From the NCBI RefSeq assembly GCF_965638725.1, contig NC_134957.1:21724101-21788100 (forward strand): a DNA stretch of 64,000 nucleotides, read 5' to 3'. Source of the stretch: Aptenodytes patagonicus. Taxonomy: Eukaryota; Chordata; Aves; Sphenisciformes; Spheniscidae. Both the position numbers and the translations under genes were made by a program. How positions within the stretch are numbered: position 1 is the first letter of the stretch; every line of letters starts with the position of its first letter. Under the pieces are notes generated by a model. The model did no database searches and was not told the origin of the DNA. It worked only from the letters and a program-made list of their open reading frames with translations. Positions 1 to 12,400 of this stretch are shown here, piece after piece.

Positions 1-200
1 CGCGGGCGGCTCCCCACACTCCTCCATCCCCGGGAAGCACCACCACCACCACCCCACGGCCTCCCGTGGGGCCCGGCCGGTGCCGAGGGCCGCCCTCGGG
101 ACAAGGACATCAGGGGCGGCGGCTCCGGGCGCGGCCGGGCCGGGCCCTTCCTCCCCTCACCGCACGGCGGGAATGCGTGCGACGGGCCCCAGCTCCTCAC

Positions 201-265
201 CTCATGACGACTCGCTTGCCCTTCACGTCCACCTTGTCGAGGGTGAGCTTGTTGGAGAGGGACAT
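201..265 (-). CDS. PGK1: Phosphoglycerate kinase 1, first coding exon (partial gene)
   Basis: This is the first coding exon of phosphoglycerate kinase 1, the cytosolic glycolytic enzyme that converts 1,3-bisphosphoglycerate and ADP to 3-phosphoglycerate and ATP. Read on the minus strand, the ATG at 265-263 opens MSLSNKLTLDKVDVKGKRVV followed by M and a split Arg codon. This is the vertebrate PGK1 N-terminus with one conservative Leu-to-Val change relative to the human protein. The exon ends in AG before a GTGAGG donor at 200-195, the same place and phase (21 codons plus two bases) as the human first exon. The remaining exons lie beyond the left edge, so no catalytic residue is visible. It sits in a CpG island, and ATP7A follows in the same orientation to the right, as in human Xq21.1. 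Confidence 0.95.
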
Positions 266-600
266 GGCTGCTTCCGATGCGATGCGACACGCCGCTCCGC
301 TCTGCCGCCGCCCGCGCTCTGCCGCAGCGCTCGCCAGCGCCGCCGGCACCCAGCCCGCCCCGCCCCTGCCCGTCAACGATTGGGCCGCACTACCCGCCTC
401 ACGTCGCTACTGGTCGAGCCGCCTGCCCGTCGGCGGCCTGCCCGCCCCCGCGGGAGGCCGGGCTGCGGCGGGAGGCCTGGTCACGTCCCGCACGCAGCCG
501 CCCGCCGCCGGGCTCGGTCGCCACCGGCGAAGGCCTGTCGCCGGTTCTGTAGCGATTGGGCACGTAGAGGTTCTTACCGCACCGCCTTCCTGAACCGGCC
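266..600 (-). promoter_or_regulatory. PGK1 CpG-island promoter and 5' UTR
   Basis: This is very GC- and CpG-rich sequence immediately upstream of the PGK1 start codon. A CCAAT box on the minus strand (ATTGG at 379-383) lies about 115 bases before the ATG, and several CCCGCCCC-type GC boxes (for example near 358-366 and 441-447) are present. No TATA box is evident, as is usual for this gene. The transcription start is inferred to lie between the ATG and the CCAAT box. Long open frames here on both strands are a by-product of base composition. Confidence 0.8.
480..496 (-). promoter_or_regulatory. Candidate PGK1 hypoxia-response element (HIF sites)
   Basis: On the minus strand this reads TGCGTGCGGGACGTGAC, two RCGTG cores (complements of 491-495 and 482-486) spaced four bases apart. 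It resembles the known mammalian PGK1 HIF-1 element, which has the same GACGTGAC block next to a second GTG core. It lies about 215-230 bases upstream of the PGK1 start codon. The likeness to the mammalian element is from memory; HIF binding here is inferred. Confidence 0.6.
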
Positions 601-601
601 A

Positions 602-1178
602 AACCCCCGGGGTCCTGGGAGGCAGTTAGAGATCCAGCCACGAATTTAAGAATATATTTGGCTGTAGAATTAAAAATAAATCCGCAAATGCATCATACAA
701 AATGCTTTTTCTGGAAAACAGAGCACAGCAGTTCGTGCAGGTAACATAAACCGGCCTGGTGTCGCAGCAATATTATTCTTTCAGCTTTTGGAAACAATCA
801 CCTATTTGTTTTGTTTCCTCCTTAAGTACTTGATCAGATTTCACTGAAATGAATCCTCTTTCATTTCCGATCTCCAAACATCCAAATTAATAGTTCTGGA
901 TCTTATTTGAGGGGGAATTACCTGTAAATGTTGAATGTGTATCAATTGGCGGGAATCCTTCAAAGGAAGGACAGCCAGGTTGGTCTGGTGTAGGCCTAAA
1001 GAGCAAGACAAAACCCAGGATATTTTTAAATGACCTAGGTAGAGTATTACTTTTCAAGACAACTGGGAAAAAAACCCAACTGTTTAAAGGGATACACTTT
1101 CCAGAAGCATGGTTTGTGTGTGCTGCCAAAAAATTGCCTAGCCCAACATACGTGCACCTGTGTGTAACCTGTAGTGCA
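602..1178. other. PGK1-ATP7A spacer, left part
   Basis: This is AT-richer unique-looking sequence just outside the PGK1 CpG island. I see no gene, RNA gene or recognisable repeat in it; the two ORFs of about 108 codons on the minus strand have no motif and are judged fortuitous. Confidence 0.5.
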
Positions 1179-2186
1179 TGTAATGGACTGTACGCTGTGT
1201 GAAAATAATGCAATGTAATGGACTGTCAGTATGTAATGGACCAGTAGGTTTGCAGACGACACCAAGTTGGGCGGGAGTGTTGATCTGCTCGAGGGTAGGA
1301 AGGCTCTGCAGAGGGACCTGGACAGGCTGGATCCATGGGCCGAGGCCAACTGTATGAGGTTCAACAAGGCCAAGTGCCGGGTCCTGCACTTGGGTCACAA
1401 CAACCCCATGCAACGCTACAGGCTTGGGGAAGAGTGGATGGAAAGCTGCCTGGCAGAAAAGGACCTGGGGGTGCTGGTCGACAGCCGGCTGAACATGAGC
1501 CGGCAGTGTGCCCAGGCGGCCAAGAAGGCCAATGGCATCCTGGCCTGTATCAGAAATAGTGTGGCCAGCAGGAGGAGGGAAGTGATCGTGCCCCTGTACT
1601 CGGCACTGGTGAGGCCGCACCTCAAACACTGTGTTCAGTTTTGGGCCCCTCACGACAAGAAGGACGTTGAGGTGCTGGAGCGTGTCCAGAGAAGGGCAAC
1701 GAGGCTGGTGAAGGGTCTGGAGAACAGGTCTGATGAGGAGCAGCTGGGGGAACTGGGACTGTTTAGCCTGGAGAAAAGGAGGCTGAGGGGAGACCTCATC
1801 GCTCTCTACAACTACCTGACAGGAGGCTGTAGCGAGGTGGGGGTCGGTCTCTTCTCCCAAGTAACAAGCGATAGGACGAGAGGAAATGGCCTCAAGTTGT
1901 GCCAGAGGAGGTTTAGATTGGATAGTAGGAAAAATTTCTTCCCCGTAAGGGTTGTCAAGCATTGGAACAGGCTGCCCAGGGCAGTGGTTGAGTCACCATC
2001 CCTGGAGGTATTTAAAAGATGTGTAGATGCGGCGCTTAGGGACGTGGTTTATTGGGCATGGTGGCATTGGGTTGATGGTTGGACTTGATGATCTTAGAGG
2101 TCTTTTCCAACCTTAATGAGTCTATGATTCTATGACTGTACACTGTATGTAAATAATGCAATGTAATGGACTGTACGCTGTATGAA
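1179..2186 (+). repeat. Short minisatellite (about 36-bp unit) interrupted by a CR1
   Basis: A unit of about 36 bases beginning TGTAATGGACTGTACGCTGT and ending in AATAATGCAA occurs at 1179-1214, with a partial second copy at 1215-1242. After the CR1 it resumes, with the end of one copy at about 2136-2161 and another start at 2162-2186. The repeat on both sides of the LINE shows that the tandem array is older and was split by the insertion. Confidence 0.7.
1243..2135 (+). mobile_element. CR1 LINE, 5'-truncated 3' end
   Basis: This is the 3' part of a chicken-repeat-1 (CR1) non-LTR retrotransposon. It begins inside the reverse transcriptase gene at the FADD motif (TTTGCAGACGAC, 1249-1260) and stays open to about 2088, encoding the typical C-terminal motifs ([55 protein letters not shown]). 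It ends in the CR1 tail with short ATTCTATGA-type repeats at about 2123-2135. It is 5'-truncated as usual for this family. The open frame and low visible decay suggest a fairly young copy; it lacks the promoter and most of ORF2 and cannot be active. Confidence 0.93.
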
Positions 2187-5100
2187 AAAGCAGCTCACGG
2201 TCTTTTGACTTTTACCCGTAGGATAGCTAGGCCTTTCTGTTTGCTGGCAGGTTTATTTTTTTTTGCCACACTCACTAAATATACAGACACTGCTGAGAAA
2301 ATTGTGACGGCAAGCTGAGTGCCTGACAAAATCAGTTCTTTGCTGACAGAAAGGCCAAACTTAGAGGAACAGCCTACAACAGGCAAACGAAGTGCAGGCA
2401 AAACAGAAGAAAACAAGCATGCACTTACAAGAAACAAAATACGAAGATACATAGATAGCCAAGCTAATGCGTTGCTCACCCATAGATGAACACATCCAGC
2501 CTGCGTGGGCTCTGGGGCAGAGGATCAAGAGCAGGAGCCTCCTACAAGACTTGTCAGAAGGCTCGGAAGAGCCTGGATGGGCCTCAAAGACAGGTAAGAG
2601 ACATCAGTTTACCCAACTTATATGGCAATCCTAACAGCAATAAAAGCTGAAATAACACAAGTGGGAACAAACTAATAGGAGATGTGAAATCACCTGATAG
2701 GCCACCTCCTATTAGGACGGAGAAGACCAGACCTTAGTTTATCAGTGTATGTCACCGTATTTTATCATCTATAGCTATAAATCATACAATCAGGGTTCAA
2801 ATTAAATTAGGTCCAGTAACGGTCTCAATATTGACTGCAGAGTAAATCTGGAGCGTATCCAAGGGCCCCTCCTGCAAATTAGTAAACCAGCCCTGAATTT
2901 GCAATAGCCAGCAGGGTCCTTCTAACCCAGAGGACCTGGATGGCACTTGCAGCATCACGGTGGGCAGGGACATCTGGAAGTATCGATGCTAATACAACAT
3001 TCACCAAGGCCCAAGAGTCAAATCCTAAACTGGGCCTGAATCCAGCCTTCCCAGCATCTGGGAGTGCTCCATTTTCAGATCCTCTTCCAGGGTTTGTTCG
3101 GCAAAAGAGCCCTCTCAAGAGTGGGGACCGCCTGCACACAAGCACGACTGCTGAGAGCCGTTTTTACCCGCAGAGCCTGAAGCGCAACAGAGAGCAGGTG
3201 AACAAACACTCACGTTAAAGGGACTCCGGGTAAGAAGATAAGGAAGGGGTACTCCAGATCCAGAGGAGCTGTAACTATTTAACTGTTCTGAAATTAATCT
3301 GTTTCCTTCTCCCCATTCTACTTTGTGCTGTGCTGCGTTCTTCAAAGGCAACAGTTAAATTCCTTGATGCTGACTCAGAAAGGAAGGCTCCTTTCAGCTG
3401 CAGTCCACAACCGCATCCTTGCAGCACCTATTACTTTCCCCGGTAAATAGATTCAGTCATTAGAACAAGACTTTATTTTAAAAAGCTTGCATGCCATCTC
3501 CTAGGGGTAAAAAAGTATGAAGGAGAAATGTCACGGTGCGTGGCACGAACAGAGTAACCTGGGCACCCACAGTAATGTAAGATGGAAGATAGCTGTATAC
3601 CACAGCTGACTGAGGAGAGGGGACGGGGGGACACTTGCTAATCCCCAGTTAGAAGAGAGCATTCAGGAATAAAGGACTAAGGCAAGCCATAAATAAAAAT
3701 AAATTTAAAAACCCCAGCAAGAACAGGGTTCAGTAGGACTCAATAGGACTAACTCCACCACAACTGTATACATCCAATAGGCCAGCAGAATATTGCTTAA
3801 GAAGTCTGGAGTCATCTGAAATTAGAAGCTTAGGGCAGTTATAAGGATCTATTGTTTTGGGCAGAACTGCAGCCATATGAACACCTTATGAACATAAGGT
3901 GTACTCTGGTTTTATGCTTGCTTGCTTTTTCTCCATTTTTTGGTGAAGAACGTGAGGTGGGGGAATAGGCAGGGAGTCACACGAGAACTTGCGGTGGCAG
4001 AACATAATTCCAGATGGGATATAGCCAGGGCACCAGAATTTGCGCGTTATAAAGAAGTTACAAAGAAAGGGGAAGTATTGCAGACACGTGTTCGAGACTC
4101 AAAGCTCATTTCCACGCTTGAGTCACCTTTCTGTCCTTCCCTCCTGTTGTGAAATATTTAGAATATACTGCAAATATTTAAAGAAAAAAGCCCATGCAAA
4201 CAGTTCAAAACCTGTACTTTTAAATTAACCAGTACAACAAAGCCAGGAGGGCAAAGGGCTGGTAATGAAAAAACCAAGGATCTGGTGTTAGACCTGTAAC
4301 CACCCTAGGAAGTCATTTCTAGGAACACGAAACAGAAGCTGTGCTTTAGGCCGACATAGCCCTCACCTGCGTGAGCCTGCCTGCTTCGTTTAGCCAAAAG
4401 GAATAGGGTTGTGGCAAGTTTAGACAGATCACGGGCTTTGGTGCCCTGGCGTGCGTATTTATATGAATCAGAGTGAAGAGCTGCGGTTTGGAGGCCAAGA
4501 ATCTGCATCTTCGTCTGTATTGCATGATCCAGTCTTCAGAAACTTCCCGCTTTTATAACCACCCTCTGCATTTTAAAGCTTCTACTTAAAAACAGGCTTC
4601 AGCACAAGTTCTAAGTTTTCTTTTCTCCTTGCAGTAGTGCAGTTTTCAAGGACAGGTAGCTTGTAGGAAAGATGTAGAGAGCATTCTTGAGAGAGGGAGA
4701 GACTGAAGAAGTTCAGGAGGGAGTCGGAGAAACAGCCTGGGTTTTTTTCCTCCCTCCAAATGCTGGCTCTCAATCTTATGTGCCTAGATTTCAGAAATAG
4801 AGCATCGCCGAATGAGTCTAGAGCAGGACCATTTATATTAAAAGGCTTTTACACATGTATCACATATTTCACTATGGGGTTTTAATACCGCAGTTTAAAA
4901 ATAAGATTTTTAGAAAAAATTATTATTTAAAACCTATTGAATTGACTTGTAATACAGACTTTTCTTGGATAATCAAAGCTGATGGTGTTTGGGGCATGTA
5001 TTTTGATATTCAATATAAATACTAGACATAGTCCCCTCATCAATCTTAACTGCACATTTATCTGTTTTAATGCAATCAGCTCCTATCTTTTGCTTTAGAC

Positions 5101-8100
5101 CTTTAATACTGCCTGCTTAAAAAAATGGGTAACAAATCAGTCTAACAATAATCGCCAACTAATAAAAAGACAAATCTTTTTGTTACACCCTCCCAACAGA
5201 TTTGTTGTTGAACTGTGCGTTCAGTGAACGGAATAAACCAGAAGTGAGAGTGGTTTGGGGCATCTGCCCCCCTGCCTCCTCCTGAGCCCAGGAGCCCTCC
5301 CAGCACCCCCACTTTTTATGAACCGGACGCTGTTTCTGGACTTTTTAAGAAACAGGGCCCTCTAGGGGAAGGTGGGTGAGCACTCACTAGGAAATGTTAA
5401 TGCTCTACCAATATTTCTCCGTGGTTTCACGGTTCCTGCAAGGTGCAATGGAAGGGTTTTTTCCTGCCTCTCGGCGAGAAAATCCCTCCCCAAACCTCTG
5501 TCAGGTGCTCTTTCTGTGCTCTTTCTCTATTTCTAGTTACCTGATCCACTCATAGGCTTTCCACTTTATCATGTTTAAATATATTTCTTTAATCGCACTT
5601 AATTTAAACTTTGGATCTTACAAGTCTGCTTTGTTAATTTGTAATTTGCTTTGTTCCCAAACCACTGGGCGCTGAAGGAATAAGCAGACCTTGTCTTTTC
5701 CTCCTCAGTTTCTCTCTTACCTCCTTAACGAGGGCGATTTCTTACAGCACAAACCAAAGTTTGGGTGCTCTGGGGTAGGCAGGCTGCGGAGGTGACACCC
5801 CACTGAAGAGCCATCCCAGCACCACGTAAAAGAGAGGAGACGGGAGGAAGCACCGATTCAGTTCCGCTTGGCTTTTGTCTTCTGAAACTACCAACGGGAA
5901 GAAGCTCCTCGGAGCGCTCTGCTGCTCATGCAGATCAGGCCTTTCGGACAACGGGGATGTCATTATTTTTGGGCTATTCTGCATTCATCATGGATGTCTA
6001 CCGAGTTCACCTCCGTAGGTGACCGAACCTACTTCGAACTCGAGCATTTTATGGCAGGGAATGTTCGTTTACGTACTCTATAAATTATCAGCCAGCTGTG
6101 GTTCCGTGGAATTAGCAAAGACTTAGAGGTAGAGAAGTTACAAGGGATTTGTGACAGTGTGCACGCACAAGGTTAGCTTTCGCCTTTTTATCCTAAATAA
6201 AAGGTGGGAGTTACCTGCTGGCAAACTTCTCGGCCCTTCAGGGTGAGGCAGGGCCTCTGCACTCACTGCACTGTGAGCATTACCAGGCAAGAGCATTGGA
6301 ATTTAAGGACAAATTAGGCAAAAATATTAAGATTTATACCCACAAACTGACTACTGTTTTGAAGGTTAAAGTTTACATGAACACAAATCCCATATGTTCT
6401 CACCAGCTCCAGCTTTGGTTTTTGTAATCCTTCCCGGCTCTTCCTTTTAATGTTTTTTTAAAATACAGGTTGTTGTAAGTAAGACATTTCAATGAATCCA
6501 GATCAGGGTCCTCCAGATTAATCGGTGATCTTCCCTGAAACTATGGAACCTTCAACTGAGATAATCTTAAGATCCAGATGTGTTAATCTGGTGAGTTTTC
6601 TGTGCAGCTCCACATCAGGGTAACTTGAGTCGGGTATTCCTCTTGCCAAGATGCCAGAATGTGGGAAGTGCAGCTTACAAGGGAAACGCTATTGTGTGTT
6701 AAGACAAAAGACTTTCAATTAAGGAAGATATTTAACACCACCAGTGACATCAGATAATCTGGATACGTGGCTGTGTTCTGTGCAGCGGGTATAAAGGCCT
6801 GGCTTGCTGATGCGCGATACCGTACCGTGACACTGCGGCTAGGCTGGCCAGTCTGGATTGACTCATGAAAATAAGCTGTTTTCTACGCGATTCAAAAGAT
6901 AGAGATTTTCCAGATCTCAAAATACACTTTCACTGGTATAGCCTATTTTATTCCATTTTAGCCTTGTGACTATAAAGCTGCTGAAAAACAAATGTGATAG
7001 AAAACAAGTGTTTGATCTTATCCTAACTGAGGCCGAGATGTGTTTTGTACCTTGGGAGACCGACTACGGCTTCAGTCAAACTTCCCTTACACAAGCTCCA
7101 TGGTAAGTACTGTGTCCATCCCGTGCACAGCGACAGAAGCCCGAGGCTGCAGAGCGAGGTGCTTTTGATCCACTTTCACTAAAGAATCTGCTGCAAAACT
7201 GTAGCTGGGTATATATGCAAAAAAAAGTTCTAGCGAATTTTTGTGTTTTTTTTAAATTCAGTCATAGCTAAAATAGACTGTTTAATTTGAAACAAGAAGA
7301 TCCACACACTCTCTTAACCCAAAACAACTAAAGGCCTAAATTAAACAAACCTAAATGTTCTGGTTACTATTTCTGTGCAACAAGCCTGCATTTGCAAAAC
7401 CACAAGTGTTAAAAGCTGTAGGTTTCCACACCTGTTGGGGCATATTAGGCCAATGAAAGTCAGTCCAAGATGATGAAATTATAGGGTTGTGTCTTAATTG
7501 AAAGCAAAATTCTTCATCTCGGAAAGACTTGAATGCAAACTTACGTCTTCTACGCAACAGCAGAGCTAGTGAAGACAAAGACTCATTGTGCCTGAAGTTA
7601 GCGGTCGCTAAACACGTCTGTACAGCCCATGGGATCTCCCACGCCTCGCTCACTTAGAGCTAGCCTCAGGTATTCGCCTCCTAGTTTACACTCCAAAGCA
7701 GCGCAGCCTCGTGGACTCTCTCCCCCAGCCCGCTCCCCAGTGCGGCAGGATCTGCCCATCCAGCTCTAGCCAAGCAGTGAGTCATCTCAGACACTGAAGG
7801 AGGAGACACAAGGGAAGCTCTTCATCATGCAGCATCTAAAAACCTCCACACTATCTCCAAGTGAGGCCAACTCAGCGCTAGGCAGATGAGCTGAGGTCCG
7901 GAGGGGGAGAGCAGGTCTTCGCAGGACCCTGGCCTGAGCAAGCCTGGGGGGGGGGGGAAATCAAGAAGGCACTCTTCTTCTGGTAATACAATAAAAACTG
8001 CATCATGAAACTCCAGAAGCCAGCCTGGCCAATCTACCTGTGAAGAGGCGCAAGGCATGGTGGAGAGGCAGCCTGGCAAACACAGGGAACGAGAAGTTTT

Positions 8101-8565
8101 TTGGACAGAGCGGGTTTTGGGTTTTTTTAAATGAAAATAACAGCTCAAAGGAGTACTGAGGCATTCAGTCATTGTTTACTTAAAATGCTTGAGAGGTGCT
8201 TCTAGAAAACTCAAAAATGTAAGACCCATTCAGCCTTCACACCTTTTTTCTATCCTGACCAACTGAAGGTAGAAAGCCCCCGGGAGATGTGCTGGCCATC
8301 AGAGACCACAACTTGGGGACCAGCCAGGCCCTCCTCTAACAAGGCCAGCTGGGGAGCCAAGAAGGAGATCTCCTTCTGTTGCTGCTCCTCATTGCTTCAA
8401 ACGCTGTTCGGGATAGCATCTAGGCTTTGGCAGATTTGTGCTAGATTTTGACCTAAATGATTATTTTGGGGATGGGAGGCCGGCTATCTCCATGAGAAGA
8501 ACACAGGAGCACTCATATTGAATTTTCCCCACCCCTTCACGCTTGGCACTTTTCTTTGGGACACA
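2187..8565. other. PGK1-ATP7A intergenic spacer
   Basis: About 6.4 kb without a supported gene. It is mostly AT-rich, apparently unique sequence with scattered ORFs of at most about 115 codons that carry no recognisable motif and overlap on both strands. There is a run of G at about 7945-7957. I see no tRNA, no CpG island and no dated repeat here; old, decayed repeats could have escaped detection by eye. Confidence 0.5.
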
Positions 8566-9015
8566 GGAGTGACTGCATAAACCACTGCACTTCAGCCAGA
8601 CTCTTCTCAGCAGCGCCCAGTGGAAGAGCAAGAGGCAATGGGCACAAATTGAAACACGGGAAATTTCATCCTAACATAACACTTTTTTACTGTGAGGGTG
8701 ACCGACCACTGGAACAGACTGCCCGAAGAGGTTGCTTTGACAGGTTTCGGCTATGTGACTATGACTTTGGACGTGAGGAAAAATTTCTTTACTGAGAGAG
8801 TGGTTCAACATTGGACCAGGCTGCCCAGGGAGGTGGTGGAGTCCCCATCCCTGGAGGTATTTAAAAGACATGTAGATGAGGTGCTGAGGGACATGGTTGA
8901 GTGGGCATGGTGGGGTTGGGTCGACGGTTGGACTCGATGATCTTAGAGGTCTTTTCCAACCTCAATGATTCCATGACCTCCAGCAGTCTTTTCCAGCCTC
9001 AGCTACTCCACGGTT
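8566..9015 (+). mobile_element. Older CR1 LINE fragment, split by a younger CR1
   Basis: Sequence at 8566-8763 resembles the CR1 3' region of another subfamily: a CAGACTCTTCTCAG...CCCAGTGG...AGAGCAAGAGGCAATGGGCA block, then GTGAGGGTGACCGACCACTG and GAACAGACTGCCCGAAGAGG. It is diverged. After the younger CR1 ends near 8977, a short stretch at about 8982-9015 (CAGTCTTTTCCAGCCTCAGC onward) looks like the remaining tail of the same element. Confidence 0.65.
8764..8977 (+). mobile_element. CR1 LINE 3' end, nested in an older CR1
   Basis: This is a short 3' CR1 fragment starting GGACGTGAGGAAAAATTTCT and passing through the GTGGTGGAGTCCCCATCCCT and GATGATCTTAGAGGTCTTTT blocks to the terminal CAATGATTCCATGACC. 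Its coding remnant includes [20 protein letters not shown]. It is severely 5'-truncated (about 210 bases). Confidence 0.88.
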
Positions 9016-9484
9016 CGGTAATATGGTGATGCTCTTCACATGATGATTCCACAATTTCCCAACTTTCACTAACACCACTTGCCAACAGCCCTACAGTTTC
9101 ACGCAGGCCGAGTGTCTTGCTCAAGGCCATGCAGTTTAGCAGAGCTGGAAATACACATAAGAAACCCTGATCCTCGGCCTTTTGCTGAACAACCAAAAAG
9201 CAACAGCGCTTCCCCTTTCCCATTTCACCCAGATCGCTCTCACTTGGGGAGGATGAAGTGCACGTGACACACAAAGCTGCCTGCAGAACCTCCATCCTGC
9301 ACGTGCACATTTCAACCTGCTGGAAGGCAATCCGACGTCATCACGGCCCCGAGGTGCCACGTTTGGCCTTTTAATGGGACAGCGCGGAGGAAGGAATAGG
9401 GAGAGATTTTGCGCAGCTGGCAGTAGAATCTGTTAAGTCAGCAAAAGAAATATTTAAAGGAGATCATAGAACATGATTTAAAAC
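9016..9484. other. Spacer downstream of ATP7A
   Basis: A short stretch between the nested CR1 and the inferred ATP7A polyadenylation site. I see no gene or repeat in it. Confidence 0.4.
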
Positions 9485-12400
9485 AGTCTTTGGATGTTAC
9501 ATTTTTATTATATAGCTTATAATTGCCATTATAATGATGGAGGCACAGCCATAAAAGAATAGGAAGTGTGAGACTACATGTTTCTAGGTGTAAAGAAACG
9601 TAACAGCACTGAATTAATGTTCCACAGCAGTATTCATTTCTCCATTCTTCATACCAACACTGAATAAAAAAGTCTCGTTTAAAACATTTCGTTAGAAGTT
9701 CTGAGCAAAAAAAATAGACAGTTTTTAATAAATAAAAATGCTTGCTTGCTTCCATTGCGTTTTGTTAGCTTCACATTCTTTTTTGTATAAAATTTCAAGT
9801 GTCTACTCTTTTAAAAGTTTATTGGCAAGATTCAAAGAGCAGTTTTTAAAGCCTCAAGCATATGTACTTTGTTTTTTTTAAATAGAGCACAGGTTTTATA
9901 AATAGCTAGTTACAGAAAACAATAAAATAGACAGACTAGTAATACAGTTTCATTTGTAACCGTGTGTTTCCAAGCGATATTTTAAATTCCTGAATCCAAA
10001 CTGTCTCCAACAGGAGTAACATATTTACATATTAAAACATGTACATTTGGGAAAACATTTGGCTCCCACATTATTTCACTTGCACCATACATTCAAACTG
10101 AAAAATATTTTGGTTCTTCAACATAAAAGCACCTTATATAATATTTTAATCACAAGATAAACATTCTGTAAGTCAGTATCACACCTTTGGGGGCGGGGGA
10201 CGTTGGGCAGACAACCTGTTTTCAAAGATCTGGACTCTGAATTTCTTAATCAGCTATACATTACTCAAACGCAGCGTGTATTAAATTCAAGTTCAAACGA
10301 CAACTCCAGACAGATTTTCCTACAGAGGAAAACTGGACTGAAAGGGACTTCCTGGGTCAGTAAGCCCTGACCGCTGCTTTTCCTGGCATCGCTTCATATA
10401 AGCCTCTTTCAGAAACGTGAGAGCACTTTGCTTTCCACCCATACTAGCTCTAACAGAAGCTGTCTCGGAACCTAATAGCTGTTAGTTAAAGCGCTTCATC
10501 TCAATTCAAGCCTAGATTTATCACAACCACCTTATAGCCCTTCATTCTTGAGCTAACACGGGTCTTTAGCTTAGTTATTTCCTCTCTCTAGAGTTCGATC
10601 CTCCGACTGTGCTTACAAGCTGCTATCCCGTTCCCTCTCAGCCAGCGTTTTACTGTTCCTTATTCCCCGATAATCATCTCTGCACCTCATTAAGTATCCT
10701 GGCTTTGAAAAGTAGCCTTATTTTGCTATAACTGGAACAAATACTGGGTTTCATAGAAAATGGAAAAGCCTAGAAAAACATCTGTATTGGGGAAAAAGTT
10801 GGTGATAAAGGCAGCATTGCACTGTAAGCATTCAACCTACGCACAATTTGGACAACAAAAGGTCGAAGCCAAAGTGCTCTAAAAATATATTTGGAAATAA
10901 TTTAACAAATTCTTCATTCTGCTTTATCTACCAACCAGGAATTTAACCCTAAGTCACTACTCGATTTCCTGCAGTGAGAGCATGATGTCTGGCATTTACA
11001 TGCCCTATATACCGTAACCAGGGGCCAGACCAGCACTTGCAGTGGTGTAACTCCCACCTGAAAGCACGCTGGGATCTGCCTTGTGTCTTCACTGCACAGT
11101 TAAGACCACCCGTCAGCACAATCCAGACAAAAATATGTGGAATGCTTCCCTCTCATCTGCAGAATCTTGCCAAGAACGCCACCGAGAATGAGTGTGGATA
11201 AACAAGAAAACTGAAGTCTTTGGAAACAGTTTGCATGGTCGTGAAGCACTAAAACACCATCGTAATAAGATCAAACAGTTTTTAGGGAACTATCTGCTCT
11301 GTGAGAAACAGCTTTGCTGCTGAAAACTGAGAACGACATCTTATGGAATGGCTTTGCAGTAATGTATCTCAGCATTTCTTAACGCTTTGATACATACATA
11401 GAGCTATAATCTAATTTAAAAAAATAATCTGTATTCATGTAGAGATATTAAGAACCCAAATCCTGCAACAGAAGTACTTTGTTTCTTAAACTAGTGGCAG
11501 CAACAAATTATGGTGTTCTCCTCACTGCAATAAAACAAGTATACTGATTTACTAACAACATATTCCATAGCGCAACTCTGTTTTTATACACTGGGATTTT
11601 TCTGTTAGTTCTCAGATAAAACGCAAAAGCTATTTACTCGTGACTTTTTACATACACAATCTATGCACTGACATCAGACTTCAAGTTAAAAATCGGAACA
11701 TTACAGAGATCTCTTTACCATGCTGCAAACGGAGTATTTCTCCTCTACAAGCACAAACTGGAATTACATGTTTACACCACGGGCTCTATTTCCTAATGTA
11801 ATTCAACATTATCAAACCTAGTAATTGCTTTAGAAAGCTGTCTCAGCAGAGGATTTAAAGAACAAGGTTTATTAAGTAACAAACAGGTAGCTAGCTACTG
11901 GGCGACGAACACCTTTATTTCTCATTGAGAATATTTTTAATATTAATGACTTAATGATCAAAACCTGTATTTTGATATTTCAGTTCAGTAACAAGTGAAG
12001 ACTGTCTTAATTCACAAAGCCTGGATCTGAACATCCCAAGCAAAGGAGGTTTGGATCAATCTTTGGAGTGGATTCTGGACCATTCCTGGTATACAGACGC
12101 TTAACTTACCTTTACAAGCAACTGGTATTAGTGCAGTATCTGACACACAATAAATTCTTTGATGGTGTTAGATATCTGCAAAGACTGAACTGTAAAGATT
12201 TTAAAGGTAGTCTACGTGACACCGTCCAAACTATTCTGGTTCATTTAAGGAGTGCTAGTAGATATTGGTAGTGAGCACTTAACTACATTGCTGCCTTCTT
12301 AAAAGCTAAACATTTCGGCTAATACCACATCACATTCATATCGTATTCAGATGTTGCAGGAGTTTTTGGCTTAGGAGAGGTTGGGAATGAGCAAACCTCC

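Noticed and set aside
80-649. Plus-strand open frames across the PGK1 promoter
   Set aside because: Antisense to the real PGK1 exon and caused by high GC content.
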